From an uncultured Paracoccaceae bacterium (GTDB taxonomy: Bacteria > Pseudomonadota > Alphaproteobacteria > Rhodobacterales > Rhodobacteraceae), in contig CAKZTM010000022.1 in NCBI GenBank assembly GCA_937920555.1, positions 1-51,318 of the forward strand: DNA of 51,318 nt. The letters are read 5' to 3'. Shown here one piece after another: positions 27,510 to 35,041 of this stretch (position 1 is the first letter of the stretch; each line of letters begins with the position of its first letter). The translations under genes and the position numbers were made by a program. The notes under the pieces are model-generated. The model ran no database searches. It was given only the letters and a program-made list of their open reading frames with translations, and was not told where the DNA came from.

Positions 27510-27862
27510 GCCATTTCTAAACCTCTGTTAACGCCGCCGATTACCCCGAAATAGGGGTAAGACCTTGCCGGACATGACCGCCAAACCCAAACCGTTAACG
27601 GGCGGGTTGCTCACTCCACATAAACCGGCCGCGCTCCCGAACCGCCCCAAGCGAAATGTCTTGCCGCAGGTCGGCCTCAGGAATTACCCAACACAGAAAG
27701 ACACCTAAGGCGCGCTCATATGCCTTTACGCATGTCTCAGTGATTCGATCCAACTCGCACAGGCCACACAAAAATGGCTATAATCAGCTAAAATTGAAAA
27801 TTTGAGTCCCAATAACAGCCCATAATGCCGATATATCGGGTTTTTGAGCTCAAAATCGCAAC

Positions 27863-27894
27863 TTGGACTTACAAAGCAAAGCCACTGGACCTAA
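27863..27894 (+). promoter_or_regulatory. Predicted TauR operator: two direct repeats upstream of xsc
   Basis: TTGGACTTAC (27863-27872) and CTGGACCTAA (27885-27894) lie on the same strand with starts 22 bases apart, two helical turns. From memory, the TauR (MocR/GntR-type) site in Rhodobacter capsulatus is two direct repeats of CTGGACYTAA. The second copy is a perfect match and the first matches 8 of 10. A possible -10 TAATAT lies at 27911-27916. With TGGACC as -35 the spacer is 19 bases, longer than ideal, as activator-dependent promoters can be. No tauR gene is in the window. Confidence 0.6.
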
Positions 27895-28007
27895 TACTCC
27901 TGAACATATTTAATATTGTCCCGGCAACTTAACTGTTGCCATACAGGGCAGTGGCTATAAGTGACGCCAGATATCTCGGCTTACCAGCACGCTTTAGGGA
28001 GACCCCA

Positions 28008-29783
28008 ATGACCAAAATGACCACAGAAGAAGCCTTTGTAAAAACGTTGCAGATGCACGGCATCCGCCATGCGTTCGGGATCATTGGCTCGGCCATGATG
28101 CCGATTTCGGATATTTTCCCAAAAGCGGGCATCACGTTCTGGGATTGCGCCCATGAAGGCTCTGCGGGCATGATGGCGGACGGCTACACACGGGCCACCG
28201 GTGAGATGTCGATGATGATCGCCCAAAACGGTCCGGGCATCACCAATTTCGTGACAGCCGTGAAAACGGCGTATTGGAACCACACACCGTGTTTGCTGGT
28301 CACACCTCAAGCGGCCAACAAGACGATCGGTCAGGGTGGTTTCCAAGAGATGGAGCAAATGAACCTGTTTGCCGATTGTGTGGCGTACCAAGAAGAAGTG
28401 CGCGACCCCTCCCGCGTGGCGGAGACGCTGAACCGCGTGATCATGCAGGCCAAGCGGGCGTCCGCACCTGCCCAGATCAACATCCCACGCGATTTCTGGA
28501 CACAAGTGATCGATATCGAGCTGCCGATGATCGTCGATTTTGAGCGCCCCGCTGGCGGTGAGACGGCCATTGCTGAAGCGGCGAAGATGCTCTCGGAGGC
28601 GAAATTCCCGGTGATATTGAACGGGGCCGGTGTTGTTCTGGCCGAGGGCGGCATTGAAGCGTCGAAATTGCTGGCCGAGCGTTTGGATGCGCCTGTTTGT
28701 GTGGGCTATCAGCACAATGACGCGTTTCCGGGCAACCACCCGCTCTTTGCGGGCCCTTTGGGCTATAACGGCTCCAAGGCGGGCATGGAGCTGATCAACA
28801 AGGCGGACGTCGTTCTGGCTTTGGGCACGCGGTTGAACCCGTTCTCTACCCTGCCCGGTTACGGCATCGACTATTGGCCAACAGACGCAAAGATCATTCA
28901 GGTTGATATCAATCCCGATCGCATAGGTTTGACCAAGAAAGTAACCGTCGGCATCGTGGCGGATGCGGCCAAGGCGGCAAATGGCATTATGGCACACTTG
29001 TCTGAAAGTGCAGGAGATGCGGGTCGCAAGGATCGCACGGATCTGATTGCCAAAACCAAATCCGCTTGGGCGCAGGAACTGACCTCGCTGGATCACGAGG
29101 ATGATGATCCGGGCACAACCTGGAACGAGCGTGCCCGTCAGGCCCGCCCCGACTGGATGTCTCCGCGCCAAGCATGGCGGGCCATTCAGGCGGCCATGCC
29201 GGAGAGCGCCATCATCTCCTCGGATATCGGCAATAACTGTGCCATCGGCAACGCTTATCCGTCTTTCCCTGAGGGCCGGAAATATCTGGCGCCGGGTCTG
29301 TTCGGTCCATGTGGCTACGGTCTGCCGTCGATTGTGGGTGCCAAGATCGGCCAGCCGGACGTGCCTGTGATCGGCTTTGCCGGTGACGGCGCTTTCGGGA
29401 TTGCGGTCAATGAGCTGACAGCGATCGGTCGCGATGAGTGGCCGGCGGTCACACAGATCGTGTTCCGCAACTACCAGTGGGGCGCTGAGAAGCGGAATTC
29501 CACCCTGTGGTTCGACGACAATTTCGTGGGTACTGAATTGGACATGAAAGTGTCTTATGCGGGGATCGCGCAGGCCTGTGGTTTGCAGGGTGTGCAGGTC
29601 AAAACTCAAGATGAGTTGACCGAAGCGCTGGCCACAGCGATCAAAGATCAGATGGACAATAACAAGACCACCTTGATCGAAGTGATCCTGAACCAAGAGC
29701 TGGGTGAGCCGTTCCGCCGCGACGCCATGAAAAAGCCGGTTAAGGTGGCCGGTGTCGCCGCATCCGATATGGCAGCCGAATAA
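28008..29783 (+). CDS. xsc: Sulfoacetaldehyde acetyltransferase
   Basis: Xsc is a thiamine-diphosphate enzyme that splits sulfoacetaldehyde with phosphate into acetyl phosphate and sulfite, the key desulfonation step of taurine breakdown. From ATG 28008 (AGGGAG upstream) it has 591 residues, the usual Xsc length. It shows the ThDP-enzyme glutamate in CAHEGSAGMMADGYTRATGE near residue 50, and the cofactor motif GFAGDGAFGIAVNELTAIG followed by NYQWG. The next gene, pta, uses its product. The open frame extends to 27936, but the ribosome binding site fixes the start at 28008. No taurine transporter, Tpa or sulfite exporter gene is close by. Confidence 0.95.
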   Translation: MTKMTTEEAFVKTLQMHGIRHAFGIIGSAMMPISDIFPKAGITFWDCAHEGSAGMMADGYTRATGEMSMMIAQNGPGITNFVTAVKTAYWNHTPCLLVTPQAANKTIGQGGFQEMEQMNLFADCVAYQEEVRDPSRVAETLNRVIMQAKRASAPAQINIPRDFWTQVIDIELPMIVDFERPAGGETAIAEAAKMLSEAKFPVILNGAGVVLAEGGIEASKLLAERLDAPVCVGYQHNDAFPGNHPLFAGPLGYNGSKAGMELINKADVVLALGTRLNPFSTLPGYGIDYWPTDAKIIQVDINPDRIGLTKKVTVGIVADAAKAANGIMAHLSESAGDAGRKDRTDLIAKTKSAWAQELTSLDHEDDDPGTTWNERARQARPDWMSPRQAWRAIQAAMPESAIISSDIGNNCAIGNAYPSFPEGRKYLAPGLFGPCGYGLPSIVGAKIGQPDVPVIGFAGDGAFGIAVNELTAIGRDEWPAVTQIVFRNYQWGAEKRNSTLWFDDNFVGTELDMKVSYAGIAQACGLQGVQVKTQDELTEALATAIKDQMDNNKTTLIEVILNQELGEPFRRDAMKKPVKVAGVAASDMAAE

Positions 29784-29815
29784 CGCTTGAAGCTTTTCGC
29801 GAAAGCAATGACATT

Positions 29816-29851
29816 GCCCCTCGACAGGTTCGCCCGTCGGGGGGCTTTTTT
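29816..29851 (+). terminator. Hairpin plus T-run between xsc and pta
   Basis: GCCCCTCGAC pairs with GTCGGGGGGC (one G-T wobble) around a 10-base loop, followed by six Ts. It is a strong terminator-like element 33 bases after xsc and only 14 bases ahead of pta. It may reduce read-through into pta rather than fully stop it. Confidence 0.75.
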
Positions 29852-29864
29852 ATGAGGGATTTCT

Positions 29865-30794
29865 ATGAGTGCATCGCCGTTTCTGACCACCCGTGAGGCA
29901 ATTTGCCCGCCTGATCTTCTGGCCCGCGCCCAAGAGATTGCATCGCCCCGCGTCGCCATTGCGGCAGCCGGATCAGCACTGCCCATGGAGGCAGCGTTTG
30001 AGGCTACACAGGCCGGCATCATGGAACCGGTGTTTGTGGGCGACCCCGGCCGCATCAAGGCTGAGGCCGACACGCTTAACTGGGATATCTCCGGGTTTCA
30101 GGTGATTGAGGCCGAGGGCGAGGAAGGCTGCGCCACAGCCGCGGCACTTGCGTGCGGCGAAGGACGCGCAGATGTGCTGATGAAAGGGCACCTGCATTCC
30201 GATACATTCATGCGCGCGGCGGTCTCGCGAACGGCAGGCCTTAGAACCGGTGCGCGGTTCGTCCATATTTTCCACATGACCCATCCAGATGGCGGCAAAC
30301 CCTTGCTGATCTCGGATGCAGCCGTGAATGTCGCCCCCAATATGGAGACCCGCCAAGATGCCCTGCGCAACATGGTGCATCTTCTGAAAACCTTGGGCAA
30401 CGCGCGCCCGAAAGTGGCAGTTCTGAGCGCCACAGAAAGCGTGATCGACAGCGTGCCTTCATCTGTGGAGGCCGATCAGATCGTTGCGTGGGCAAGCGCT
30501 GAGGTCAAAGACGCCGATGTGGCCGGGCCACTCGCCATGGACGGAATTATCTCGCCACAAGCCGCATCCATCAAAAAGATGAAAGGCCCGGTGCCCGGTT
30601 ATGCGGATGCGATCTTGGTGCCCGATATCGTCTCAGGCAATGCGATCTTCAAAAGCCTCGTCTATCTCTCAGGCGCTTGTGCCGCAGGCGTTGTGATGGG
30701 GGCGAAAGTGCCGATCCTTTTGACCTCCCGCGCGGATCCGGCGCAGGCCAGACTTGCCTCGGTGGCGTTGGCCTCCATCATCGCCAACGGCTGA
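29865..30794 (+). CDS. pta: Phosphate acetyltransferase, short form
   Basis: Pta converts acetyl phosphate and CoA to acetyl-CoA and phosphate. It feeds the acetyl phosphate made by Xsc into central metabolism. The 309-residue protein is a single PTA_PTB domain with DVLMKGHLHSDTF, HIFHMTHPDGGKPLLISDAA and a C-terminal ADAILVPDIVSGNAIFKSL. It lacks the N-terminal regulatory domains of the long E. coli form. Start ATG 29865 has GAGGGA 6 bases upstream. Phosphate butyryltransferase is the alternative by sequence, but xsc as neighbour favours Pta. Confidence 0.9.
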   Translation: MSASPFLTTREAICPPDLLARAQEIASPRVAIAAAGSALPMEAAFEATQAGIMEPVFVGDPGRIKAEADTLNWDISGFQVIEAEGEEGCATAAALACGEGRADVLMKGHLHSDTFMRAAVSRTAGLRTGARFVHIFHMTHPDGGKPLLISDAAVNVAPNMETRQDALRNMVHLLKTLGNARPKVAVLSATESVIDSVPSSVEADQIVAWASAEVKDADVAGPLAMDGIISPQAASIKKMKGPVPGYADAILVPDIVSGNAIFKSLVYLSGACAAGVVMGAKVPILLTSRADPAQARLASVALASIIANG

Positions 30795-30798
30795 CGCA

Positions 30799-31497
30799 AT
30801 GGAATTCGCCGCACGACTGGCTGATGTTATCACACGCGCAGGCGTCGGCATGTTGCTATGGGTGGGCTTGGGCTATCCCAGCATAGTCGGCGACCCGCTT
30901 TTGGTGGTGTTGGTGATCCAAATTGCGCTGATCGTGGCCAAACCCGCCTTTGAACTGGCCACCGAACCGGGCGGAACCAAATTGCGACTTGAACGCCGAT
31001 TTGGTGTGCTGCCACTTTATATGATCGCAATCGCGCTCCTGTTATTCATGTTCGACATCTATTTTCGCGAACGCCTCAACCGGATCGAGATGTTGGGCCT
31101 CGCGATCACCCTGATCGGCACCGCCGCGCTGATCCTTTACGGGTTCCACCGCACGCGGTTATTACGGCGCAACGGATTTTCGCAAATCTCAGGGATTTGT
31201 CTGGTTTTTGGATATGCGGCCACGTCGGGCGCACTTTTGGTCGGCCAAGCACAGCTTTCAATCATCACCCTAATCGGCATGGCGGCTTTGCAATTGGTCG
31301 ATTGGATATTTGCCCCCAAGCGCCCACAACACGCGGTGCTTGGCGCAGTATTTGCCTTCGTGATCCCGCTTGGCATGCTCACCAGCCTACAGATCGGCCA
31401 CGCCTTGGCGGTGCCCCTAATCCTGTCTTATCTTGGCGGACAAGCCCTTCTTAGCGTGCAACCAACAACACCAATATCCCGATCACAATCAACATGA
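30799..31497 (+). CDS. Unrecognised polytopic membrane protein
   Basis: I do not recognise this 232-residue protein. It is hydrophobic, with about six or seven likely membrane segments, for example near residues 14-45, 72-92, 98-118, 132-160 and 180-210. A short charged loop follows the second segment (TKLRLERR). No catalytic or transporter motif is evident. ATG 30799 is 4 bases after pta, so it belongs to the xsc-pta transcript unless internal termination acts. Its last 47 bases overlap the oppositely oriented EamA gene. A role in exporting sulfite or acetate, or in taurine metabolism, would be a guess from position only. Confidence 0.7.
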   Translation: MEFAARLADVITRAGVGMLLWVGLGYPSIVGDPLLVVLVIQIALIVAKPAFELATEPGGTKLRLERRFGVLPLYMIAIALLLFMFDIYFRERLNRIEMLGLAITLIGTAALILYGFHRTRLLRRNGFSQISGICLVFGYAATSGALLVGQAQLSIITLIGMAALQLVDWIFAPKRPQHAVLGAVFAFVIPLGMLTSLQIGHALAVPLILSYLGGQALLSVQPTTPISRSQST

Positions 31498-32344
31498 TCC
31501 CTGTAATCTCACGCCCCGATGATCGCTCTTTGAAAATCACGTAGGAGGCAGCAAAGGTGAACACCAGCTCGATCTGACCCAAGGCACGAACATAGGCTGC
31601 ATTTTGCAAGGTCATGGCGGTAAACCACCCAAGCGATCCCAGCATGCCCGTCACCCCGACCCACAACGTCACCCGCCATGCGGCAAACACCCGGCCCATT
31701 TCGCCCGGCTCGCGGAACTTCAGATAAAGGCTCATCAGCGCGGTTTGCAACACGGTGACAAAAGCAAGGGTCACGGCAGCCCGGATTAGAAAATCACCGC
31801 TGCCAAGAGATAGCGATGCGGCCCGGTAAGAGACCGCCGAGATGCCAAAAAGCGCGCCTGACCCCAAACCGATCAGCATGGACCGAGAGAAAAAACCCCT
31901 AAGCGACACATCCGCCGGGTTCACTGAGATCAGGATAACCCCCAAAAGCGAGATCAAAATCGCCACAAATCCCCAGCCGCCAATTGCCTCGCCCAGAATG
32001 ATAATGCCAAAAATGACCGCCTGAACGGTCTCAGTTTTTGAAAACGTCACGCCCACCGCGAAATTGCGCATGCCAAAAAGCTGGACCAAAAGGGCGGTGG
32101 CAAGGATTTGGGTGACCCCGCCAATGGTGCCAAACACAAAGAAGCCGGTGGTGGTCTCTGGCAAGGCTGCGGTCCGGCCCGATTGCAAAATGACCACAAG
32201 GATCAGCGCCAAAGGTGCCGCCCAGACAAACCGCGCATAAGTGGTCCCGAATGTAGAGAGCTGACCTTTGAGATGCTTTTGCAGCATGAACCGCAAGTTC
32301 TGCGCGAAGGCCGCTGCGATTGTGATGGGGATCCATAGCTCCAT
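31451..32344 (-). CDS. EamA/DMT superfamily permease
   Basis: A 297-residue inner-membrane protein with about ten membrane helices arranged as two EamA repeats (about 1-135 and 150-295), typical of drug/metabolite transporters. The second repeat includes GALFGISAVSYRAASLSLGS and LGQIELVFTFAASYVIFKER. Substrate is unknown. The start ATG 32344 overlaps the PhnD-like gene stop by one base (TAATG), so both are translated from one mRNA. The 3' end overlaps the convergent membrane gene by 47 bases. Confidence 0.85.
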   Translation of the reverse strand: MELWIPITIAAAFAQNLRFMLQKHLKGQLSTFGTTYARFVWAAPLALILVVILQSGRTAALPETTTGFFVFGTIGGVTQILATALLVQLFGMRNFAVGVTFSKTETVQAVIFGIIILGEAIGGWGFVAILISLLGVILISVNPADVSLRGFFSRSMLIGLGSGALFGISAVSYRAASLSLGSGDFLIRAAVTLAFVTVLQTALMSLYLKFREPGEMGRVFAAWRVTLWVGVTGMLGSLGWFTAMTLQNAAYVRALGQIELVFTFAASYVIFKERSSGREITGIMLIVIGILVLLVAR

Positions 32345-33012
32345 TATAGGAGACCCGCGTAATCCGCAGCCTCGGTCAAGACCAAAAACGGGCTCAAGGC
32401 CTTTCGGTAGGCCGCCACATCCACGCCTTTGGCCGCAATATAGACCGGTCCGGGTGTGGGTGACGTGTGGCTTAGAATACGCAGCGATTGAGTTGCGGGC
32501 TCGAAGCGCTCAGCCAGTGTCCATGTATGGGCATCAATTGCCGCAAAATCAGCATCCCCGCAGGCCACCATTTGCATGGAAGCGCGGTGACTTCCCGTCT
32601 CAGTGCCCTGCCCTGCGGCCAGACCTGCGGTGTTCAGTGCGTTCAGACCAGATTGCGAACACGCGCTGTTAAACGCATAGGGGCGCCCGGCCAAGTCGCC
32701 CGGCGTAAGCCCGGATTTCTGATGCACCACGATATGCGAATTATATTGCCCCGGCGCGCATCCCTTCAGCCCTAAATCCAGCGCGCCAATCAAAGCCACT
32801 TTGGTGGACAGCTCGCGAATATAAGGCAGACCGCACGACTGCCCCAAAACCAAATCAGCGTGCGTCCAGCTTTGCGTATAACCCGTGGACCGGTCCAGCG
32901 CGTCCGGCGCCTCTATACCTTGAGCCCTCAGCGCGTCTCTCATCTTGCTCCAAAGCGCATCATTTTCGGCCCAAACTTCGGGCCAGTCATACATCGGCAG
33001 GGAGGCGTGCAT
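32344..33012 (-). CDS. PhnD-like phosphonate/phosphate-binding family protein without signal peptide
   Basis: A 222-residue protein of the PhnD-type periplasmic binding family by overall pattern (ADLVLGQSCGLPYI, SHIVVHQKSG, LAGRPYAFNSACSQSGLNAL, GDADFAAIDAHTW). It begins MHASLPMYDWPEVWAEND with no hydrophobic signal sequence, so it should stay in the cytosol, unlike true transport binding proteins. Start ATG 33012. It is translationally coupled to the EamA permease and 9 bases downstream of the desaturase gene. No ABC permease or ATPase is nearby. A cytosolic ligand-binding or enzyme role is possible but not shown. Confidence 0.75.
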   Translation of the reverse strand: MHASLPMYDWPEVWAENDALWSKMRDALRAQGIEAPDALDRSTGYTQSWTHADLVLGQSCGLPYIRELSTKVALIGALDLGLKGCAPGQYNSHIVVHQKSGLTPGDLAGRPYAFNSACSQSGLNALNTAGLAAGQGTETGSHRASMQMVACGDADFAAIDAHTWTLAERFEPATQSLRILSHTSPTPGPVYIAAKGVDVAAYRKALSPFLVLTEAADYAGLL

Positions 33013-33021
33013 CGATACTCT

Positions 33022-33993
33022 CTATTTATAGTGAGGATGGGCCACCGGCTCCTTCATGCGGAAGAGATATTGGGCCATCATATTTTTATAGGACGGATAG
33101 CTGTAGCCCAAGTTGCGTTCAAGGAAGTTCTCCCGGTTCTCAAAATAAAGTGCGGGCAAGCCGTACCAAGGCGTGTCCGGTTTGATGTGATGGACGGCGT
33201 GGAAGTTATTGTTGAGAAACAAAAACGCGAGTATCCCGCGATCCTCGATAATGACCGTGCGCCCGCCCGCATGTTCATGGGCCTGATGCTCCAGAAAAAT
33301 ACGGATGCGCAAAACCGCCATCCCCAGATAGACTGCCAAAGCGTAACCCCAAAACGGCATCGACCCAACAGCACTCAGCCATAGGATCACCGGAAGAATG
33401 CCAATGCCGTGCAAGACCCAAGCCCGCATCACCGCCCTGTCCCCATCCCGGATCATGCGCCAATCGGTTTTCATGAACGTGTACTGACTGATCAAAGGCC
33501 CGAGCAGCATCCGCCCCAACAGCGTCCCATTGACGCTCAGCAGCAGCCTTATCGGTCGCGATAGCCGATGCCAAACCTCAGGATCAAGATATTGGCTCTC
33601 CGGGTCGTCATAAGGATCGGTCAGATGCGCGTCCTTGTGGTGGGCCAAATGGGTGTCGCGAAAGCGCTGAAACGGGATCAACACGCCGATGGCCGGGAAG
33701 ACCAATGCATCGCACAAAAGCTGGTTGCGGAACGGATGCCCGTGAATGACCTCATGTTGCAACGAGGAATGCAGGGTAATTGACAGCGCCAAAAGCCCAA
33801 TGCCCAGCGCCAGCGACATCCCAACCAACAATGTGGTCGCAATCGCCCAGCAGGTATAACACAAGACGGCCACCGCGACGGTGGGCCATTCGATATCGAT
33901 ATTTTTCAAAAGCGACGCTCTAATTTCGTCCGACATGCGACTGTGCGTAGGAATGGGTGATCGGTCAAGTGTTTTGGGCTGCAAAAGGTCCAT
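33022..33993 (-). CDS. Membrane fatty acid desaturase family protein
   Basis: A diiron membrane desaturase/hydroxylase with the three histidine boxes: HEVIHGH (about 80-86), HLAHH (115-119) and HAVHH (265-269). Two hydrophobic regions flank box 1 (about 38-75 and 93-107) and more lie before box 3. Length is 323 residues from ATG 33993. The frame is open to a GTG at 34020 and an internal ATG lies at 33936. None of the three has a clear ribosome binding site, so the start is uncertain. The substrate (phospholipid acyl chain or a carotenoid-like lipid) cannot be read from sequence. Confidence 0.85.
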   Translation of the reverse strand: MDLLQPKTLDRSPIPTHSRMSDEIRASLLKNIDIEWPTVAVAVLCYTCWAIATTLLVGMSLALGIGLLALSITLHSSLQHEVIHGHPFRNQLLCDALVFPAIGVLIPFQRFRDTHLAHHKDAHLTDPYDDPESQYLDPEVWHRLSRPIRLLLSVNGTLLGRMLLGPLISQYTFMKTDWRMIRDGDRAVMRAWVLHGIGILPVILWLSAVGSMPFWGYALAVYLGMAVLRIRIFLEHQAHEHAGGRTVIIEDRGILAFLFLNNNFHAVHHIKPDTPWYGLPALYFENRENFLERNLGYSYPSYKNMMAQYLFRMKEPVAHPHYK

Positions 33994-34087
33994 TACAAGT
34001 TTTGGAGAAACTGTGAACACAAGTCATGAGGGGTTTTCGCCAACCTCGTCTATATAGGATTCAAACATGTATTGGAGTTTTTCAAAA

Positions 34088-34570
34088 ATGACATCGCGTC
34101 GCCAGTTTTTAACCATGACCTCTGCCGTGGGCGGAGCAGCTATCGCATCCCAGATTTTACCGATCTCGGCCTTTGCCCAAAATTTCGAGGTCTCTTATTC
34201 CGATGCGGAGTGGAAAAAGATGCTTTCCCCCGCCGAGTTCAAAATTCTGCGCCGTAAAGGCACCGAACGCCCCGGATCTTCTGATCTTAATGCCGAAAAG
34301 CGCGCGGGCACGTTTTATTGCCGCGGCTGCGACCTGCCGCTCTACTCATCGGAAACCAAATATGAGAGCGGCACCGGATGGCCTAGCTTTTGGGCGCCCC
34401 TGGATGACGCCGTGCTTACACGCGCCGATAATTCGTTTTTCATGAAACGCACAGAGGTGATTTGCCGCCGCTGTGGCAGCCATTTGGGCCACGTCTTTAA
34501 GGACGGCCCCAAACCAACCGGCCTGCGCTACTGTATGAACGGTTTGGCTATGACCTTTAAGGCCGCTTAA
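34088..34570 (+). CDS. msrB: Peptide-methionine (R)-S-oxide reductase with Tat signal peptide
   Basis: MsrB reduces the R form of methionine sulfoxide in proteins. I chose ATG 34088 (GGAG 10 bases upstream, 160 residues) over ATG 34067. The N-terminus then reads MTSRRQFLTMTSAVGGAAIA, a Tat twin-arginine signal (SRRQFL), with cleavage near AFA|QNF. The zinc cysteines are C78/C81 and C126/C129. The catalytic cysteine is C149 in LRYCMNG. Export points to repair of oxidised envelope proteins. A terminator follows at 34603. The gene is alone between divergent and unrelated neighbours. Confidence 0.94.
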   Translation: MTSRRQFLTMTSAVGGAAIASQILPISAFAQNFEVSYSDAEWKKMLSPAEFKILRRKGTERPGSSDLNAEKRAGTFYCRGCDLPLYSSETKYESGTGWPSFWAPLDDAVLTRADNSFFMKRTEVICRRCGSHLGHVFKDGPKPTGLRYCMNGLAMTFKAA

Positions 34571-35041
34571 ACCAAAGCACCAATAAGGACATATTTCAAA
34601 CGATGGGCGCTCTCCCCTCAGAGCGCCCATTTTGATTCTTTCCCCTCACGTTAACCTCCGAACAGCGCGAATCGACGCGTCCCAAAATGGGACAAAAGTG
34701 AAAAAATGCTGTTTTTTCTGCAGGAAACCGCATTTTCCTCGAAATGAGGCGAAATCGAGAATTCCGCTTCGAGATTCAAAAAACCTATATTTATTAATTG
34801 GTTAACGTCGAAAATTTGACTGCGAATTCGTTTTTTCGCCTTCCCGCGCCCATAAACTCCAACAAATTTCCGCCTAACTCTTGCAGTGAAAGACACCCAT
34901 CCAAACGAGATTGTTTCGAGTGTTGGGCTTGAACATCTCACCCCCCGGGCCGCGCCCCCTTGTTGTTTTGTAGCGGCTCAAAGTTTGGATGTGTTTGTAG
35001 GTTTAATGCGCATGAGTGTGCGCGCGTAGTGAGGACTAGTA
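34571..35041. other. AT-rich intergenic region before the VWA protein gene
   Basis: These 471 bases contain the msrB terminator (34603-34633), a perfect inverted repeat GTCCCA-AAA-TGGGAC at 34679-34693, AT-rich DNA with several A and T runs (34695-34830), and the ribosome binding site GAGGA (35031-35035) of the next gene. No gene is evident. The length suggests a regulated promoter for the large downstream gene, but I cannot place -35 and -10 with confidence. Confidence 0.55.
34603..34633 (+). terminator. Rho-independent terminator of msrB
   Basis: The perfect 10-bp stem ATGGGCGCTC/GAGCGCCCAT with 8-base loop TCCCCTCA is followed by TTT, 33 bases after the msrB stop codon. Confidence 0.75.

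Larger units (their letters stand above)
27461..28007. other. Intergenic region between amtB and xsc
   Basis: These 547 bases hold the amtB terminator (27486-27509), the predicted TauR operator pair (27863-27894), a perfect 12-bp palindrome CCGATATATCGG at 27826-27837 followed by GTTTTT, and an inverted repeat GGCAAC-TTAACT-GTTGCC at 27923-27940. The 3' half is AT-rich, as expected of a promoter region. No gene is evident. Confidence 0.6.

Noticed and set aside
27981-29696. 571-codon open frame on the minus strand opposite xsc
   Set aside because: It lies wholly antisense to a well-identified xsc, its translation is rich in Arg/His/Gly as expected of a shadow frame, and it has no ribosome binding site or family motif.
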